The notes beneath the pieces were generated by a model. The model searched no databases and had not been told where the DNA came from. It saw nothing but the letters and a program-made list of their open reading frames with translations. Both the position numbers and the translations under genes were made by a program. From contig JBFXDW010000097.1 of assembly GCA_050180745.1 (NCBI GenBank), forward strand, positions 1-6,780: a DNA stretch of 6,780 nt. The letters are read 5' to 3'. Positions 1-5,887 of the stretch are shown in pieces; positions within the stretch are counted from its first letter, which is position 1; each line of letters opens with the position of its first letter. Source of the stretch: JBFXDW01 sp050180745 (GTDB taxonomy: Bacteria > Pseudomonadota > Alphaproteobacteria > UBA9219).

Positions 1-142
1 GCCGTTGAGTATCGGAGTAACGGTTTTGTTCACTTATTGTTCTACTCTTAAAAATGGATAAACTACTCGTGTTGACTACGTAACAACCGCCATTCATGAT
101 GTCAATAATTGATTATTACTTTTTAGGGTATAACCTCACGCC
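1..142. other. Left-edge stretch with no confident gene
   Basis: This stretch lies downstream of the SYLF lipoprotein stop. A minus-strand frame starting at ATG 97 stays open to the left edge (32 codons), but it has no Shine-Dalgarno sequence and no recognisable motif. A TTGACA-like hexamer sits just upstream of it on the minus strand (105-100) without a convincing -10 partner. Plus-strand frames close within 60 bases. A 6-bp inverted repeat TTAGGG/CCCTAA (123-128 and 141-146) overlaps the lipoprotein stop but has no T-run after it. Confidence 0.3.
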
Positions 143-826
143 CTAAGGCATAGCAGCTAAAATCTCTATAACCGTCTGATCCGAGGAGGTGCTGCTGCGC
201 TCAAGTAAAACACTCTCTGGCGTGGCTGCTGGTCCATATAACGCAGCATTCCATGTGTGGCGCGGAGATATCACCGAGCCTTGTATCGAGGCGCCGACAA
301 ACAGTCCTTCTGAGCGCGCAAAGGCATACATGTCAGCATTCAGGTCCAGTCCCGTAGCGGCGTTGACGCCTTTGCCGAGCTCACCGATTGCTAATCCTGC
401 GTCCCCGCCAAGCGTGACTTGTGTTTTTAGGATAGCGTGTAGGGCTTTCTCTGTCATGACGGCGATGACCATCTCTGAGGCGTTTGCTCCGACTTGTAAG
501 CCAAAGCTCAGACCACCGAGTGTATAAAAGGCGGGATTGCTCCATGCGCCCTGTTCATTTCGGGCGAGCATAATGGCGTTGCCGCCACGTCCGCCAATCA
601 AGAAAGCTCCCTGTAAAAGGTTAGGGAGGATAATGACAGCCTTAGCGCGGGCAACCAGATCAACAAGGCCCGGATATTGGTTGTCGCTCATCATACTGGT
701 AAAGGTTACGCGTGAACGGCTGATGAGGTCTTGGGGTTCACGGTTAAATTCGCCCGCGCTACGACATCCGGCCAGCGCCATAAGGAGAACGGTAAAAAGA
801 AGAGTCGAGCGACGGAAAAAGGACAT
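143..826 (-). CDS. SYLF (Ysc84/DUF500) domain lipoprotein
   Basis: Predicted 227-aa envelope lipoprotein. The ATG at 826 is preferred because GGAG lies 9 nt upstream; an in-frame ATG at 841 would add five residues but lacks a Shine-Dalgarno sequence. The N-terminus has Arg-Arg, a hydrophobic stretch and a lipobox LAGC with Cys21, the predicted lipidation site; Arg at +2 suggests the outer membrane. The rest (about 35-215) matches the SYLF family: an AKAVIILPN-type segment, a Gly-rich turn (GGRGG), a GGLSFGLQVGA segment, an alternating Thr/Leu/Gly stretch, and a FVGASIQGS motif near the C-terminus. Bacterial members are secreted or lipid-anchored; eukaryotic SYLF domains bind phosphoinositides. 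Its exact role here is unknown. It follows the CobS-like gene by 23 nt on the same strand and is probably co-transcribed. Family assignment is firm, function is not. Confidence 0.85.
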   Translation of the reverse strand: MSFFRRSTLLFTVLLMALAGCRSAGEFNREPQDLISRSRVTFTSMMSDNQYPGLVDLVARAKAVIILPNLLQGAFLIGGRGGNAIMLARNEQGAWSNPAFYTLGGLSFGLQVGANASEMVIAVMTEKALHAILKTQVTLGGDAGLAIGELGKGVNAATGLDLNADMYAFARSEGLFVGASIQGSVISPRHTWNAALYGPAATPESVLLERSSTSSDQTVIEILAAMP

Positions 827-849
827 GAGCAAACGCTCCATAAAGACAG

Positions 850-1752
850 TTACTGAACGGACAAGATATAGCCAAGCACCGCGACTTCAACGATAACCTG
901 AAGCGTTCCCATCAGAGGGCCATTGTAGCCTCGTAAATGGTTGGCTCCAAGCAAGGCTACGACAAGGGCTACACCTGCGCCAATGCCCATAGCCATGGGA
1001 GCAAAGGAACCGAGCGTCAGGAAGGTAACACAGGTGCCGATAAACAGGGCCAGAATAATCCGAAGAAGAGGGGGTTGTTGAAAATTATCGGCTACAGGAT
1101 CGCCTTCAATAGGACGTAACCATCCAGCCATGACAACCATCATGGCACGGGACCAGCACGCGGCAGCAATCAGGGCTTGAAACACGAGTGTGCTGTCGCT
1201 CAGGCTGGCGATAGCCCCAATTTTGATAATCATACCAATGATAACGGACAATGTACCGTATTGGACGGCACGTTCTTCTCGGAGCCAGCCAATGGTTTCA
1301 TCCTTTTCAAGTGTATGGCCATAAGCGTTGGCAAGCGTTGCAAATTCTTCTTCATGCATGGCGCGGGTCATCCAGAGCATGCTGATGACGGCAAAAGCGG
1401 CTGTGATAAGGCCGGGGAGGCCGATTTGTGTCATAACCCAGTCGATAGAAGCGCCAAAGAATCCGATCAGAACGCCGATTAGAGGAAACCAGCCCATAGA
1501 TTTGCGGACAAAGCGAGGTTTAGGCTCTTCCTTCATTGAAAAATTAAATCGCGTCAAATAGTTAAGTGCGATCATAATTTCTTGCCATATCGTTTCTGCC
1601 GACGGCGCGCGTACGGTGATAACTGGCGGCGATTTCAGGGGCGTACCTGTTTTGGCGGGTGTTTCTTGTGAATCGCTGGGAGAAAGATCCTCTGGAGTGG
1701 GCTGAGGATCGTTTGATTCGGTAGAAGGAGGGAGGTCATATTCGTCGGTCAT
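850..1752 (-). CDS. Divergent CobS-family membrane protein (adenosylcobinamide-GDP ribazoletransferase-like)
   Basis: 300-aa polytopic membrane protein. The ATG at 1752 is preferred over an upstream in-frame TTG at 1788, because that TTG lies in a likely -35 box. Residues 1-55 are a Pro/Ser/Thr/Asp-rich, probably disordered extension not typical of CobS (usually about 250 aa). From about residue 60 the fold matches CobS: a LNYLTRF segment, a MGWFPLIGVLIG first membrane helix, about six further membrane segments, and a C-terminal GYNGPLMGT motif near 275-283. CobS joins adenosylcobinamide-GDP to alpha-ribazole late in cobalamin synthesis at the inner membrane. Here the family motif HEDGLADTxDG reads HEEEFATLANA (133-143) and the C-terminal Gly-Asp reads Gly-Pro, so most conserved acidic residues are missing. 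No other cobalamin gene is in the window. It may be an inactive or repurposed paralogue; no gene symbol is given for that reason. Confidence 0.75.
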   Translation of the reverse strand: MTDEYDLPPSTESNDPQPTPEDLSPSDSQETPAKTGTPLKSPPVITVRAPSAETIWQEIMIALNYLTRFNFSMKEEPKPRFVRKSMGWFPLIGVLIGFFGASIDWVMTQIGLPGLITAAFAVISMLWMTRAMHEEEFATLANAYGHTLEKDETIGWLREERAVQYGTLSVIIGMIIKIGAIASLSDSTLVFQALIAAACWSRAMMVVMAGWLRPIEGDPVADNFQQPPLLRIILALFIGTCVTFLTLGSFAPMAMGIGAGVALVVALLGANHLRGYNGPLMGTLQVIVEVAVLGYILSVQ

Positions 1753-1758
1753 GTCTGT

Positions 1759-1788
1759 AGTATATAGATGATTTGGGGGGAAACGCAA
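1759..1788 (-). promoter_or_regulatory. Putative sigma70 promoter giving a leaderless cobS-like mRNA
   Basis: Reading the minus strand, TTGCGT (1788-1783), an 18-nt spacer and TATACT (1764-1759) resemble -35 and -10 boxes. The -10 ends 6 nt before the ATG at 1752, so transcription would begin at or next to the start codon. No Shine-Dalgarno sequence precedes the ATG, which agrees with a leaderless message. The -35 match is weak (3 of 6), the -10 is good (5 of 6). Confidence 0.45.
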
Positions 1789-1874
1789 TCGGGAAAACAG
1801 GATCTTGTATGGAGAATAGATGAGAAAAAAAGATAGGAAAAATCAATTTTTTGAAGATTGAAAGCGGATTTTAG

Positions 1875-1903
1875 TTGTCATAAGAGAATCATCCGTTTAT
1901 AAG
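1875..1903 (+). promoter_or_regulatory. Promoter of tRNA-Phe
   Basis: TTGTCA (1875-1880) and TATAAG (1898-1903) each match the sigma70 consensus at 5 of 6 positions, with the ideal 17-nt spacer. A start near 1910 would give a 5' leader of about 20 nt before the tRNA. The G/C-rich run after the -10 (GCTGGCG) is like the discriminators of stable-RNA promoters under stringent control; that regulatory reading is an inference. Confidence 0.7.
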
Positions 1904-1930
1904 CTGGCGACTTGCTTGAAAAGCAGATAA

Positions 1931-2006
<76 letters not shown>

Positions 2007-2115
2007 TTTATTTTCCGGCAGCGTCCGGCATAATCCGAAAAACCAATCAAAAACATAATGAAATGCGGCAGATTGTCTGATACAATCCGTTCGCGTTCAC
2101 CTGCATCCGGCTCAA

Positions 2116-2138
2116 TTGGGGGTATCGGTGGGGGTATT
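2116..2138 (+). repeat. Left pair of putative integrase arm sites
   Basis: Two near-identical units, GGGGGTATC (2118-2126) and GGGGGTATT (2130-2138), lie in direct orientation with a 12-bp period, between the tRNA and the integrase start. The same arrangement recurs at 6277-6297 in the same orientation. Short direct repeats next to attachment cores are typical arm-type binding sites for tyrosine recombinases; the binding itself is inferred. Confidence 0.5.
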
Positions 2139-2157
2139 TTGAAAGGGGGCGAACATC

Positions 2158-3369
2158 ATGCCGCTTTCGGACATTAAAATCCGCAATGCCAAACCTAAGG
2201 AGAAGCCCTACAAGCTCACCGATGGCGGAGGGCTGTTTTTGCTAGTCAAACCTATCGGAAGCAAGTTATGGCGGCTCAAATACCGCTACATGGGCAAGGA
2301 GAAGCTGTTTTCCATTGGGGCTTATCCATTGGTGGGGGCGGGCGAAGCCCGAACAATAAGGGATAACGTCAAAAAGCTTTTGGCGAATGGCATAGACCCG
2401 ACCCAGCATCGCCGGACGACCAAACAGCAAAAAATGGAAGCCAACCAAAACACCTTTGAAGCGGTGGCAAGGCGTTGGCTTTCGATCAAAAAGACAGAGA
2501 AGACCCACCAAGTCCGATCCTTGCGACGGCTTGAGCTTCACGCCTTCCCACGCCTTGGCTTTCGACCCATTGGCGAGATTAAGACGGTGGAGCTTGCCAC
2601 CTGTCTTGAGGCGATAGAGCGCGAGGGGATTTTAGAAACGGCGCACCGCGTTAAACAGCTTATCCAGCAAGTTTTTCGTTATGCCGTCCGGCGCGGGGTC
2701 ATTGAACATAATCCGGCGGGCGATCTGCGCGACATCATCGGACATGCCGAAAAGCAAAACAGGGCGTGTATTGCTCCGGCGGAGCTTCCCGAACTCTTGC
2801 AAAAAATGAAGGACTATAACGGCGATCCGCTGACCTTGGCAGCGATGAACCTTTTGGCACTTACCTTCGTGCGAACGGGCGAATTGATCGGGGCGCGGTG
2901 GGAGGAAATAGACTGGCAGCGTGAAGAATGGCGCATTCCCGCCTCTCGCATGAAAATGAGAAACGAGCATATTGTTCCCCTGTCGCGTCAAGCCAAGGCC
3001 ATTTTCAAAAAGCTGCATGAGCAAACAGGTCGTTATGATCTGGTTTTCTTCTCGCCCGCGAACAAGTCCAAGCATATCAGCAACAATGCCGTTTTGAGCG
3101 CGTTAAAGCGCATGGGTTACGCTGGACGCATGACAGGACACGGCTTTCGCGCCCTTGCTTCCACCGTTTTGAATGAACAACGCAAATATCATCCCGACGT
3201 GATCGAGCGGCAGCTTGCCCATGCCGACCGGAATGAAGTCCGCGCCGCGTATAACCGTGCTGAACATTTATTAGAGCGCAAAAAGATGATGCAGGACTGG
3301 GCGGATTATCTGGATCGGCAAGGGGTGCAGGGGAAAGTTGTTTCTGGAAAGTTTAGAAAGGGGGCTTAA
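2158..3369 (+). CDS. P4-type tyrosine recombinase (integrase)
   Basis: 403-aa site-specific integrase expected to recombine the tRNA-Phe 3' end with the element's own site. Residues 1-88 form the DUF4102-type N-terminal domain (start MPLSDIKIRNAKP, then TDGGGLFLLV and LWRLKYRYMGK). Residues about 95-185 are the core-binding domain, and 205-385 the catalytic domain. All catalytic residues are visible: Arg239 in TFVRTGEL, Lys266 in SRMKMRNEH, His328 and Arg331 in HGFR, His355 in LAHADRN, and nucleophile Tyr365 in AAYNRA. Full length for the family, no frameshift. The ATG at 2158 follows a G-rich Shine-Dalgarno-like AAAGGGGG. The next gene starts 2 nt after the stop, so the two are probably co-transcribed. 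The arm-like repeats at 2116-2138 lie just upstream, so the protein may repress its own promoter; that is an inference. Confidence 0.96.
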   Translation: MPLSDIKIRNAKPKEKPYKLTDGGGLFLLVKPIGSKLWRLKYRYMGKEKLFSIGAYPLVGAGEARTIRDNVKKLLANGIDPTQHRRTTKQQKMEANQNTFEAVARRWLSIKKTEKTHQVRSLRRLELHAFPRLGFRPIGEIKTVELATCLEAIEREGILETAHRVKQLIQQVFRYAVRRGVIEHNPAGDLRDIIGHAEKQNRACIAPAELPELLQKMKDYNGDPLTLAAMNLLALTFVRTGELIGARWEEIDWQREEWRIPASRMKMRNEHIVPLSRQAKAIFKKLHEQTGRYDLVFFSPANKSKHISNNAVLSALKRMGYAGRMTGHGFRALASTVLNEQRKYHPDVIERQLAHADRNEVRAAYNRAEHLLERKKMMQDWADYLDRQGVQGKVVSGKFRKGA

Positions 3370-3371
3370 AA

Positions 3372-4118
3372 ATGGGCATTTCTCCTAAACGTAGGGATAC
3401 AAACTATGCTTTCGCTCTCGTTTCTGACGAGCCTTCTTTTTCAAAAGAAGACTTTGAGAGCATCGAAAAAAAAGGGAATCTGAAACTTTGTGATAAATTG
3501 AGACAAGAATTACAAGATGCCCTTAAACATTATCACATGCAAAGGTTTGTTGAGATGAATGCCTCTTCGCGGGGCGATCAGTACAAGCTTTTTGATAAGA
3601 TTTCAGAAGCGGCAAGAACGCTAGATGATATTATTTCTGATGAAGACGACCATGCTACTAGACGCGTTTTGTACAAAATAGAAGATGAGTTTGAAACAGT
3701 CATAGAGGAACATGCGTTTTCTTTAAAGGCACGCTGGAGCTTGTACAGTAGCCGTATGCAAGGCAAGCCAGAGCCATTGGAGGAGGAATTCTTTCGGCGG
3801 ATGGCAGACAATCTGAAAATCATTCATCATGCCGCTCTTTCAGCTAAGGAAAAATTTGAGAGCGAGGGAGCGACTGACAAAGGCGGCAAAAACACGGATC
3901 GTCTGCTTAATTCCCTTTACCAAGGGATTGATGATGTGTTTCAAAAAGCCAACGGGAAACGACAATATAGAAGGCGTTTTTTTGAAGAGGTTATGAAAAG
4001 GATTCCTGAAAGCACAAGACCTGCATTTGATAATAAAAGTTGGGACACGGTAAAGCGACAGATTAATCGTGTTAAAAAGAAACCTCCCAGTAAAAGCAAA
4101 CCAAGCTCTCCCTTATAG
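3372..4118 (+). CDS. Unrecognised 248-aa protein coupled to the integrase
   Basis: I do not recognise this protein. It starts 2 nt after the integrase stop, with a GGGGG Shine-Dalgarno sequence inside the integrase's last codons, so translation is probably coupled. It is soluble, highly charged and predicted mostly helical: an acidic segment around residues 18-32, amphipathic helices at about 35-62 and 70-115, an aromatic/basic stretch with a FFRRMADNLK segment near 140, and a very basic region with consecutive arginines (near 200). The tail from about 225 is Lys/Pro/Ser-rich and probably disordered. No signal peptide, membrane segment or catalytic motif is obvious. Codons are visibly more A/T-rich than in the integrase, suggesting a different origin. 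A nucleic-acid-binding or regulatory role is possible from the basic C-terminus, but that is a guess. Confidence 0.8.
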   Translation: MGISPKRRDTNYAFALVSDEPSFSKEDFESIEKKGNLKLCDKLRQELQDALKHYHMQRFVEMNASSRGDQYKLFDKISEAARTLDDIISDEDDHATRRVLYKIEDEFETVIEEHAFSLKARWSLYSSRMQGKPEPLEEEFFRRMADNLKIIHHAALSAKEKFESEGATDKGGKNTDRLLNSLYQGIDDVFQKANGKRQYRRRFFEEVMKRIPESTRPAFDNKSWDTVKRQINRVKKKPPSKSKPSSPL

Positions 4119-4126
4119 ACTAACGG

Positions 4127-4161
4127 GACATAACCCCTGTTTTACAAAACAGGGTAATGTC
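4127..4161. terminator. Strong hairpin after the integrase operon, possible terminator
   Basis: A 9-bp perfect inverted repeat CCCTGTTTT (4135-4143) / AAAACAGGG (4146-4154) is extended by an outer GACAT/ATGTC pair (4127-4131 and 4157-4161). It begins 8 nt after the 3372-4118 stop. The sequence after it is A/T-rich (TTAATAAAAT) but has no clean T-run, so intrinsic termination is plausible, not certain. It may instead protect the transcript 3' end. Confidence 0.5.
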
Positions 4162-4184
4162 TTAATAAAATCAATGCGTTAGCG

Positions 4185-4213
4185 TTTACTCGCGGGTGTC
4201 TTCGTGCTATTGT
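4185..4213 (+). promoter_or_regulatory. Putative promoter of the HTH gene cluster
   Basis: TTTACT (4185-4190) and TATTGT (4208-4213) are separated by 17 nt, and each matches the sigma70 consensus at 4 of 6 positions. The -10 lies between the two left half-sites of the inverted repeat at 4200-4237, which would let a bound protein block it. Confidence 0.35.
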
Positions 4214-4237
4214 GGATTTATTAGACCACACACGAAG
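4200..4237. promoter_or_regulatory. Long inverted repeat upstream of the HTH gene (operator or mRNA hairpin)
   Basis: The left arm CTTCGTG (4200-4206), a 4-nt interruption and TGTGG (4211-4215) pair with CCACACACGAAG (4226-4237) around a 10-nt A/T-rich loop: 12 matching base pairs. The right arm runs into the Shine-Dalgarno AAGGGGG (4235-4241) of the HTH start. As DNA it could be an operator for the HTH protein over its own -10 box. As RNA, if transcription starts upstream of 4200, it would partly cover the ribosome binding site. The sequence cannot separate the two. Confidence 0.55.
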
Positions 4238-4247
4238 GGGGACAACC

Positions 4248-4442
4248 TTGAGCGAATTATTAAGTATAAAGCAGGCTTGTTTGCGCCTTGGTTTGGGGCG
4301 CACCAAGGTTTACGACCTAATGGCCGCGCAAAGCCTAAGGGCCATTAAATGCGGGCGGCGGACGCTTCTTAAGGCTGACGACGTAGCCGAATTTATACGC
4401 GACCTACCGGCGTACAAGTCGGTGATTGGGGGTGATAAATGA
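4248..4442 (+). CDS. Excisionase-type helix-turn-helix protein
   Basis: 64-aa DNA-binding protein of the excisionase/HTH_17 (MerR-like winged helix) type. The core follows the family pattern: LSIKQACLRLGLGRTKVY supplies the helix-turn-helix, LRAIKCGRRTLLKADDV the wing and basic patch, and the family's ending xxEFIRDLP follows. Such proteins act as recombination directionality factors or as transcriptional activators of integrases in P4-like elements. The TTG at 4248 is preferred because AAGGGGG ends 6 nt before it; a GTG at 4212 would add 12 residues but has no Shine-Dalgarno sequence and falls inside the inverted repeat. The stop overlaps the next ATG (ATGA at 4439-4442). It is the best candidate to control excision of this element and to bind the repeat at 4200-4237; both are inferences. 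Confidence 0.85.
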   Translation: MSELLSIKQACLRLGLGRTKVYDLMAAQSLRAIKCGRRTLLKADDVAEFIRDLPAYKSVIGGDK

Positions 4443-4567
4443 AGGCCCCCTCAAAAATTACACGCCATGCCGCAAAGTTGGGCATTTTAGCCGCCCGATC
4501 TCTCGGTTTAATCGACCCCGTGTGCGCCGATTTTTGGCTGGCGGTACTAGGGCTGTCCGATGCTTGA
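4439..4567 (+). CDS. 42-aa ORF translationally coupled to the HTH gene
   Basis: Starts at ATG 4439 in a 4-nt ATGA overlap with the HTH stop, the usual arrangement for translational coupling. The product begins MKAPSKITRHAAKLG, is basic at its N-terminus, and has a hydrophobic second half (residues about 15-41, with a CADFWLAVLGL segment) that could be an amphipathic or weakly membrane-associated helix. I do not recognise it. Its TGA at 4565 is in the same frame as the conserved remnant that follows (4568-4840), so the two could once have been one gene interrupted by a stop, but the 42 residues do not look like the N-terminus I would expect for that family. Support comes from the overlap geometry only. 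Confidence 0.45.
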   Translation: MKAPSKITRHAAKLGILAARSLGLIDPVCADFWLAVLGLSDA

Positions 4568-4840
4568 CGCACTGGCACAATCAGGTATCGGATTGTCTAT
4601 GCAAAGCAAGCCAATATCGCACAGGGCAATCAACAAGTGAACAATGGGCCTTTGCCCCCCGCGCAGGCGGAAAAAACAAAAATTGTGCAAAACGGACTAT
4701 TGGAGGACAAAAGCCATGAGGTTGAACGGGTGGACTTTGGAGCGACGCAAACAACAAGCCGAGGCGATCCAGCGATGGCAACCGTGGGAGCGATCAACGG
4801 GCCCGCGCACGGCGCAAGGGAAAGAAAAGGCGAGCCGTAA
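4568..4840 (+). pseudogene. C-terminal remnant of a conserved mobile-element protein
   Basis: From codon 4568 the frame reads 90 residues to TAA at 4840 with no start codon near its beginning. It contains YAKQANIAQGNQQVNNG early, then LEDKSHEVERVDFGAT, and near the end DPAMATVGAINGPAHGA. These blocks resemble the C-terminal half of a hypothetical protein family I know from proteobacterial islands and plasmids, whose function is unknown and whose full length is considerably longer. The N-terminal part is absent: the frame is closed upstream by TGA 4565. A GTG at 4637 could start a 67-aa product, but the conserved block begins before it, so truncation is the simpler reading. The last 125 nt are shared, in another frame, with the gene starting at 4716. 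The family recognition is from memory. Confidence 0.5.
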
Positions 4841-4964
4841 CGCCTTCAAGGGTGGCGGTTGGCTGAAAGAAAGGCAGCTTATTAAAAAACTCAATCTTTA
4901 TTTGCGTGAGCAAGAACATGCGCGTGAAAAACACATAAATGACCTTTATTCTGGTTTTGCATGA
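4716..4964 (+). CDS. Small conserved mobile-element protein with GPRTxxGKxxxSRNA motif
   Basis: 82-aa basic protein. ATG 4716 is chosen because GGAGG (4702-4706) lies 9 nt upstream; the longer in-frame ATG at 4644 lacks such a site and would add a Cys/Arg/Lys-rich stretch that looks non-coding. The N-terminus WTLERRKQQAEAIQRWQPWE and the block STGPRTAQGKEKASRNA (27-43) followed by Lys-Gly-Gly are typical of short proteins found in proteobacterial islands and phages; the GPRT..GK..SRNA signature is common there, function unknown. The C-terminal part (50-75) is a charged helix. The first 125 nt overlap the 4568-4840 frame, and the last 19 nt overlap the convergent Sel1 gene. The strong Shine-Dalgarno and conserved motif indicate that it is real. 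Confidence 0.75.
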   Translation: MRLNGWTLERRKQQAEAIQRWQPWERSTGPRTAQGKEKASRNAFKGGGWLKERQLIKKLNLYLREQEHAREKHINDLYSGFA

Positions 4965-5641
4965 AATCCCTCTGCTTTCTTTTGAACCATCTTCATTTCT
5001 TGTGCAGTAAGTGTTCGCTCAATTGAGTTCATTAAAAGCAAAGAATCTTTTGCCCCTTGCGAAGCAGCCAGTGAAAGCCAAAAACAGGCTTCAATAAAAT
5101 CCTTATTAACGCCTTTCCCTTGGGCATACAGAAGGCCAGTGATATGTTGTCCCAAGCTGCTTCCCTGTTTAGCTGCCCTTAGCCCCCATAATATGGCTTT
5201 TGTATAATTGCGAGGAATCCTATCTCCGTCCGCGTACATGCCAGCAATCATCGCTTGTGCATCCATATTGCCACTTTCCGCAGCTTTCAGAAAATATTCT
5301 GCAGCTTTATTGTTTCCTGAGGAAGAACAGTTATCAGAAAGATAGTAAAATCCGAGAGCAAGATAGGCGTTAACTTCTTTTTGACTTGCTGCACGGTTAA
5401 GCCATTCGAGCGCGACCATACACTCCCGTGGAGAAGAGGCAGTTTCTGCGTGGTTGGTACCAAGCAGGATTTGTGCGTGTACACTTCCGTTTTCTGCCTC
5501 TTGCCTGAGATAATCATCCGCATCTATTTCTATTGAATCTGTGTTTGATGTTATGATTTCTTTGTTAGCCTGACAGCCAGCAAAGAAAAACATTATAAAA
5601 AGCAAAAGGAAACATTTGTTTTTTGAATGTGAGCAAAACAT
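4946..5641 (-). CDS. Sel1-repeat lipoprotein
   Basis: 231-aa predicted lipoprotein. The ATG at 5641 is preferred over an upstream in-frame start at 5785, because GAGG lies 7 nt upstream and the signal peptide begins right there. Residues 1-23 have Lys, a very hydrophobic core and a lipobox ending FAGC, with Cys23 as lipidation site. Four Sel1-like (TPR-related) repeats follow at about 49-87, 88-123, 124-160 and 161-197, with typical signatures such as DAQAMIAGMYADG and ACFWLSLAASQGAKDS. The end, IERTLTAQEMKMVQKKAEGF, is the usual cap. Sel1 proteins are helical scaffolds for protein-protein contacts, so a periplasmic partner is expected; none is identified. The gene lies last in a minus-strand unit after the 53-aa and secreted proteins, and its 3' end overlaps the convergent 82-aa gene by 19 nt. 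Its Phe/Lys-rich start and A/T-rich codons differ from the integrase. Confidence 0.88.
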   Translation of the reverse strand: MFCSHSKNKCFLLLFIMFFFAGCQANKEIITSNTDSIEIDADDYLRQEAENGSVHAQILLGTNHAETASSPRECMVALEWLNRAASQKEVNAYLALGFYYLSDNCSSSGNNKAAEYFLKAAESGNMDAQAMIAGMYADGDRIPRNYTKAILWGLRAAKQGSSLGQHITGLLYAQGKGVNKDFIEACFWLSLAASQGAKDSLLLMNSIERTLTAQEMKMVQKKAEGFHAKPE

Positions 5642-5709
5642 CTGCCTACCTCTTAATGTCGTATTCTGTGGGGCGGCCCGAAAGGGAAGGAAAATCATGA
5701 AGTTTATTT

Positions 5710-5871
5710 CTAGTCTGGGATTTTGGCTAGCTCTCTCCGTAATCCGTCCACCATCGCTTGCGCGAAGTCCGGACGATTCGCCCAACGCGCCTCGGCTTCC
5801 CGATTGCGCTTCTCCACTAAGGAAGCCTCGCTCTGTGGCTTCGGAGATTTTTCCTGTTTTTCTTTGCTCAT
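5710..5871 (-). CDS. 53-aa charged small protein
   Basis: An easily missed gene: ATG at 5871, TAG at 5712-5710. AAGGAG lies 8 nt upstream of the ATG, one of the best Shine-Dalgarno sequences in the window. The product is soluble and highly charged: a Lys/Glu/Pro/Ser N-terminus (starts MSKEKQEKSPKPQSE), then a predicted helix VEKRNREAEARWANRP and a second helix FAQAMVDGLRRELAKIP. No signal peptide or membrane segment. I do not recognise a family. It starts 16 nt after the stop of the secreted-protein gene and ends 68 nt before the Sel1 start, so all three are probably one transcript. A small cytoplasmic partner or regulator would fit, but there is no motif to support it. Confidence 0.7.
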   Translation of the reverse strand: MSKEKQEKSPKPQSEASLVEKRNREAEARWANRPDFAQAMVDGLRRELAKIPD

Positions 5872-5887
5872 TTATGACACTCCTTAA

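Noticed and set aside
123..146. TTAGGG/CCCTAA inverted repeat as terminator of the lipoprotein gene.
   Set aside because: The stem is only 6 bp and no T-run follows on either strand.
937..1561. Several plus-strand frames of 60-101 codons within 937-1561.
   Set aside because: They are antisense shadows of the CobS-like gene; composition is unlike real proteins.
2016..2092. Two loosely similar CGGCAG...ATCCG segments between the tRNA and the integrase.
   Set aside because: Too degenerate and without a clear period; no basis for a named repeat.
4560..4640. 26-aa ORF starting MLDALAQSG, overlapping the 42-aa ORF stop and ending in a GTGA overlap with a GTG at 4637.
   Set aside because: The same DNA in the neighbouring frame carries the conserved KQANIAQGNQQVNNG block, which explains the coding signal better; there is no Shine-Dalgarno.
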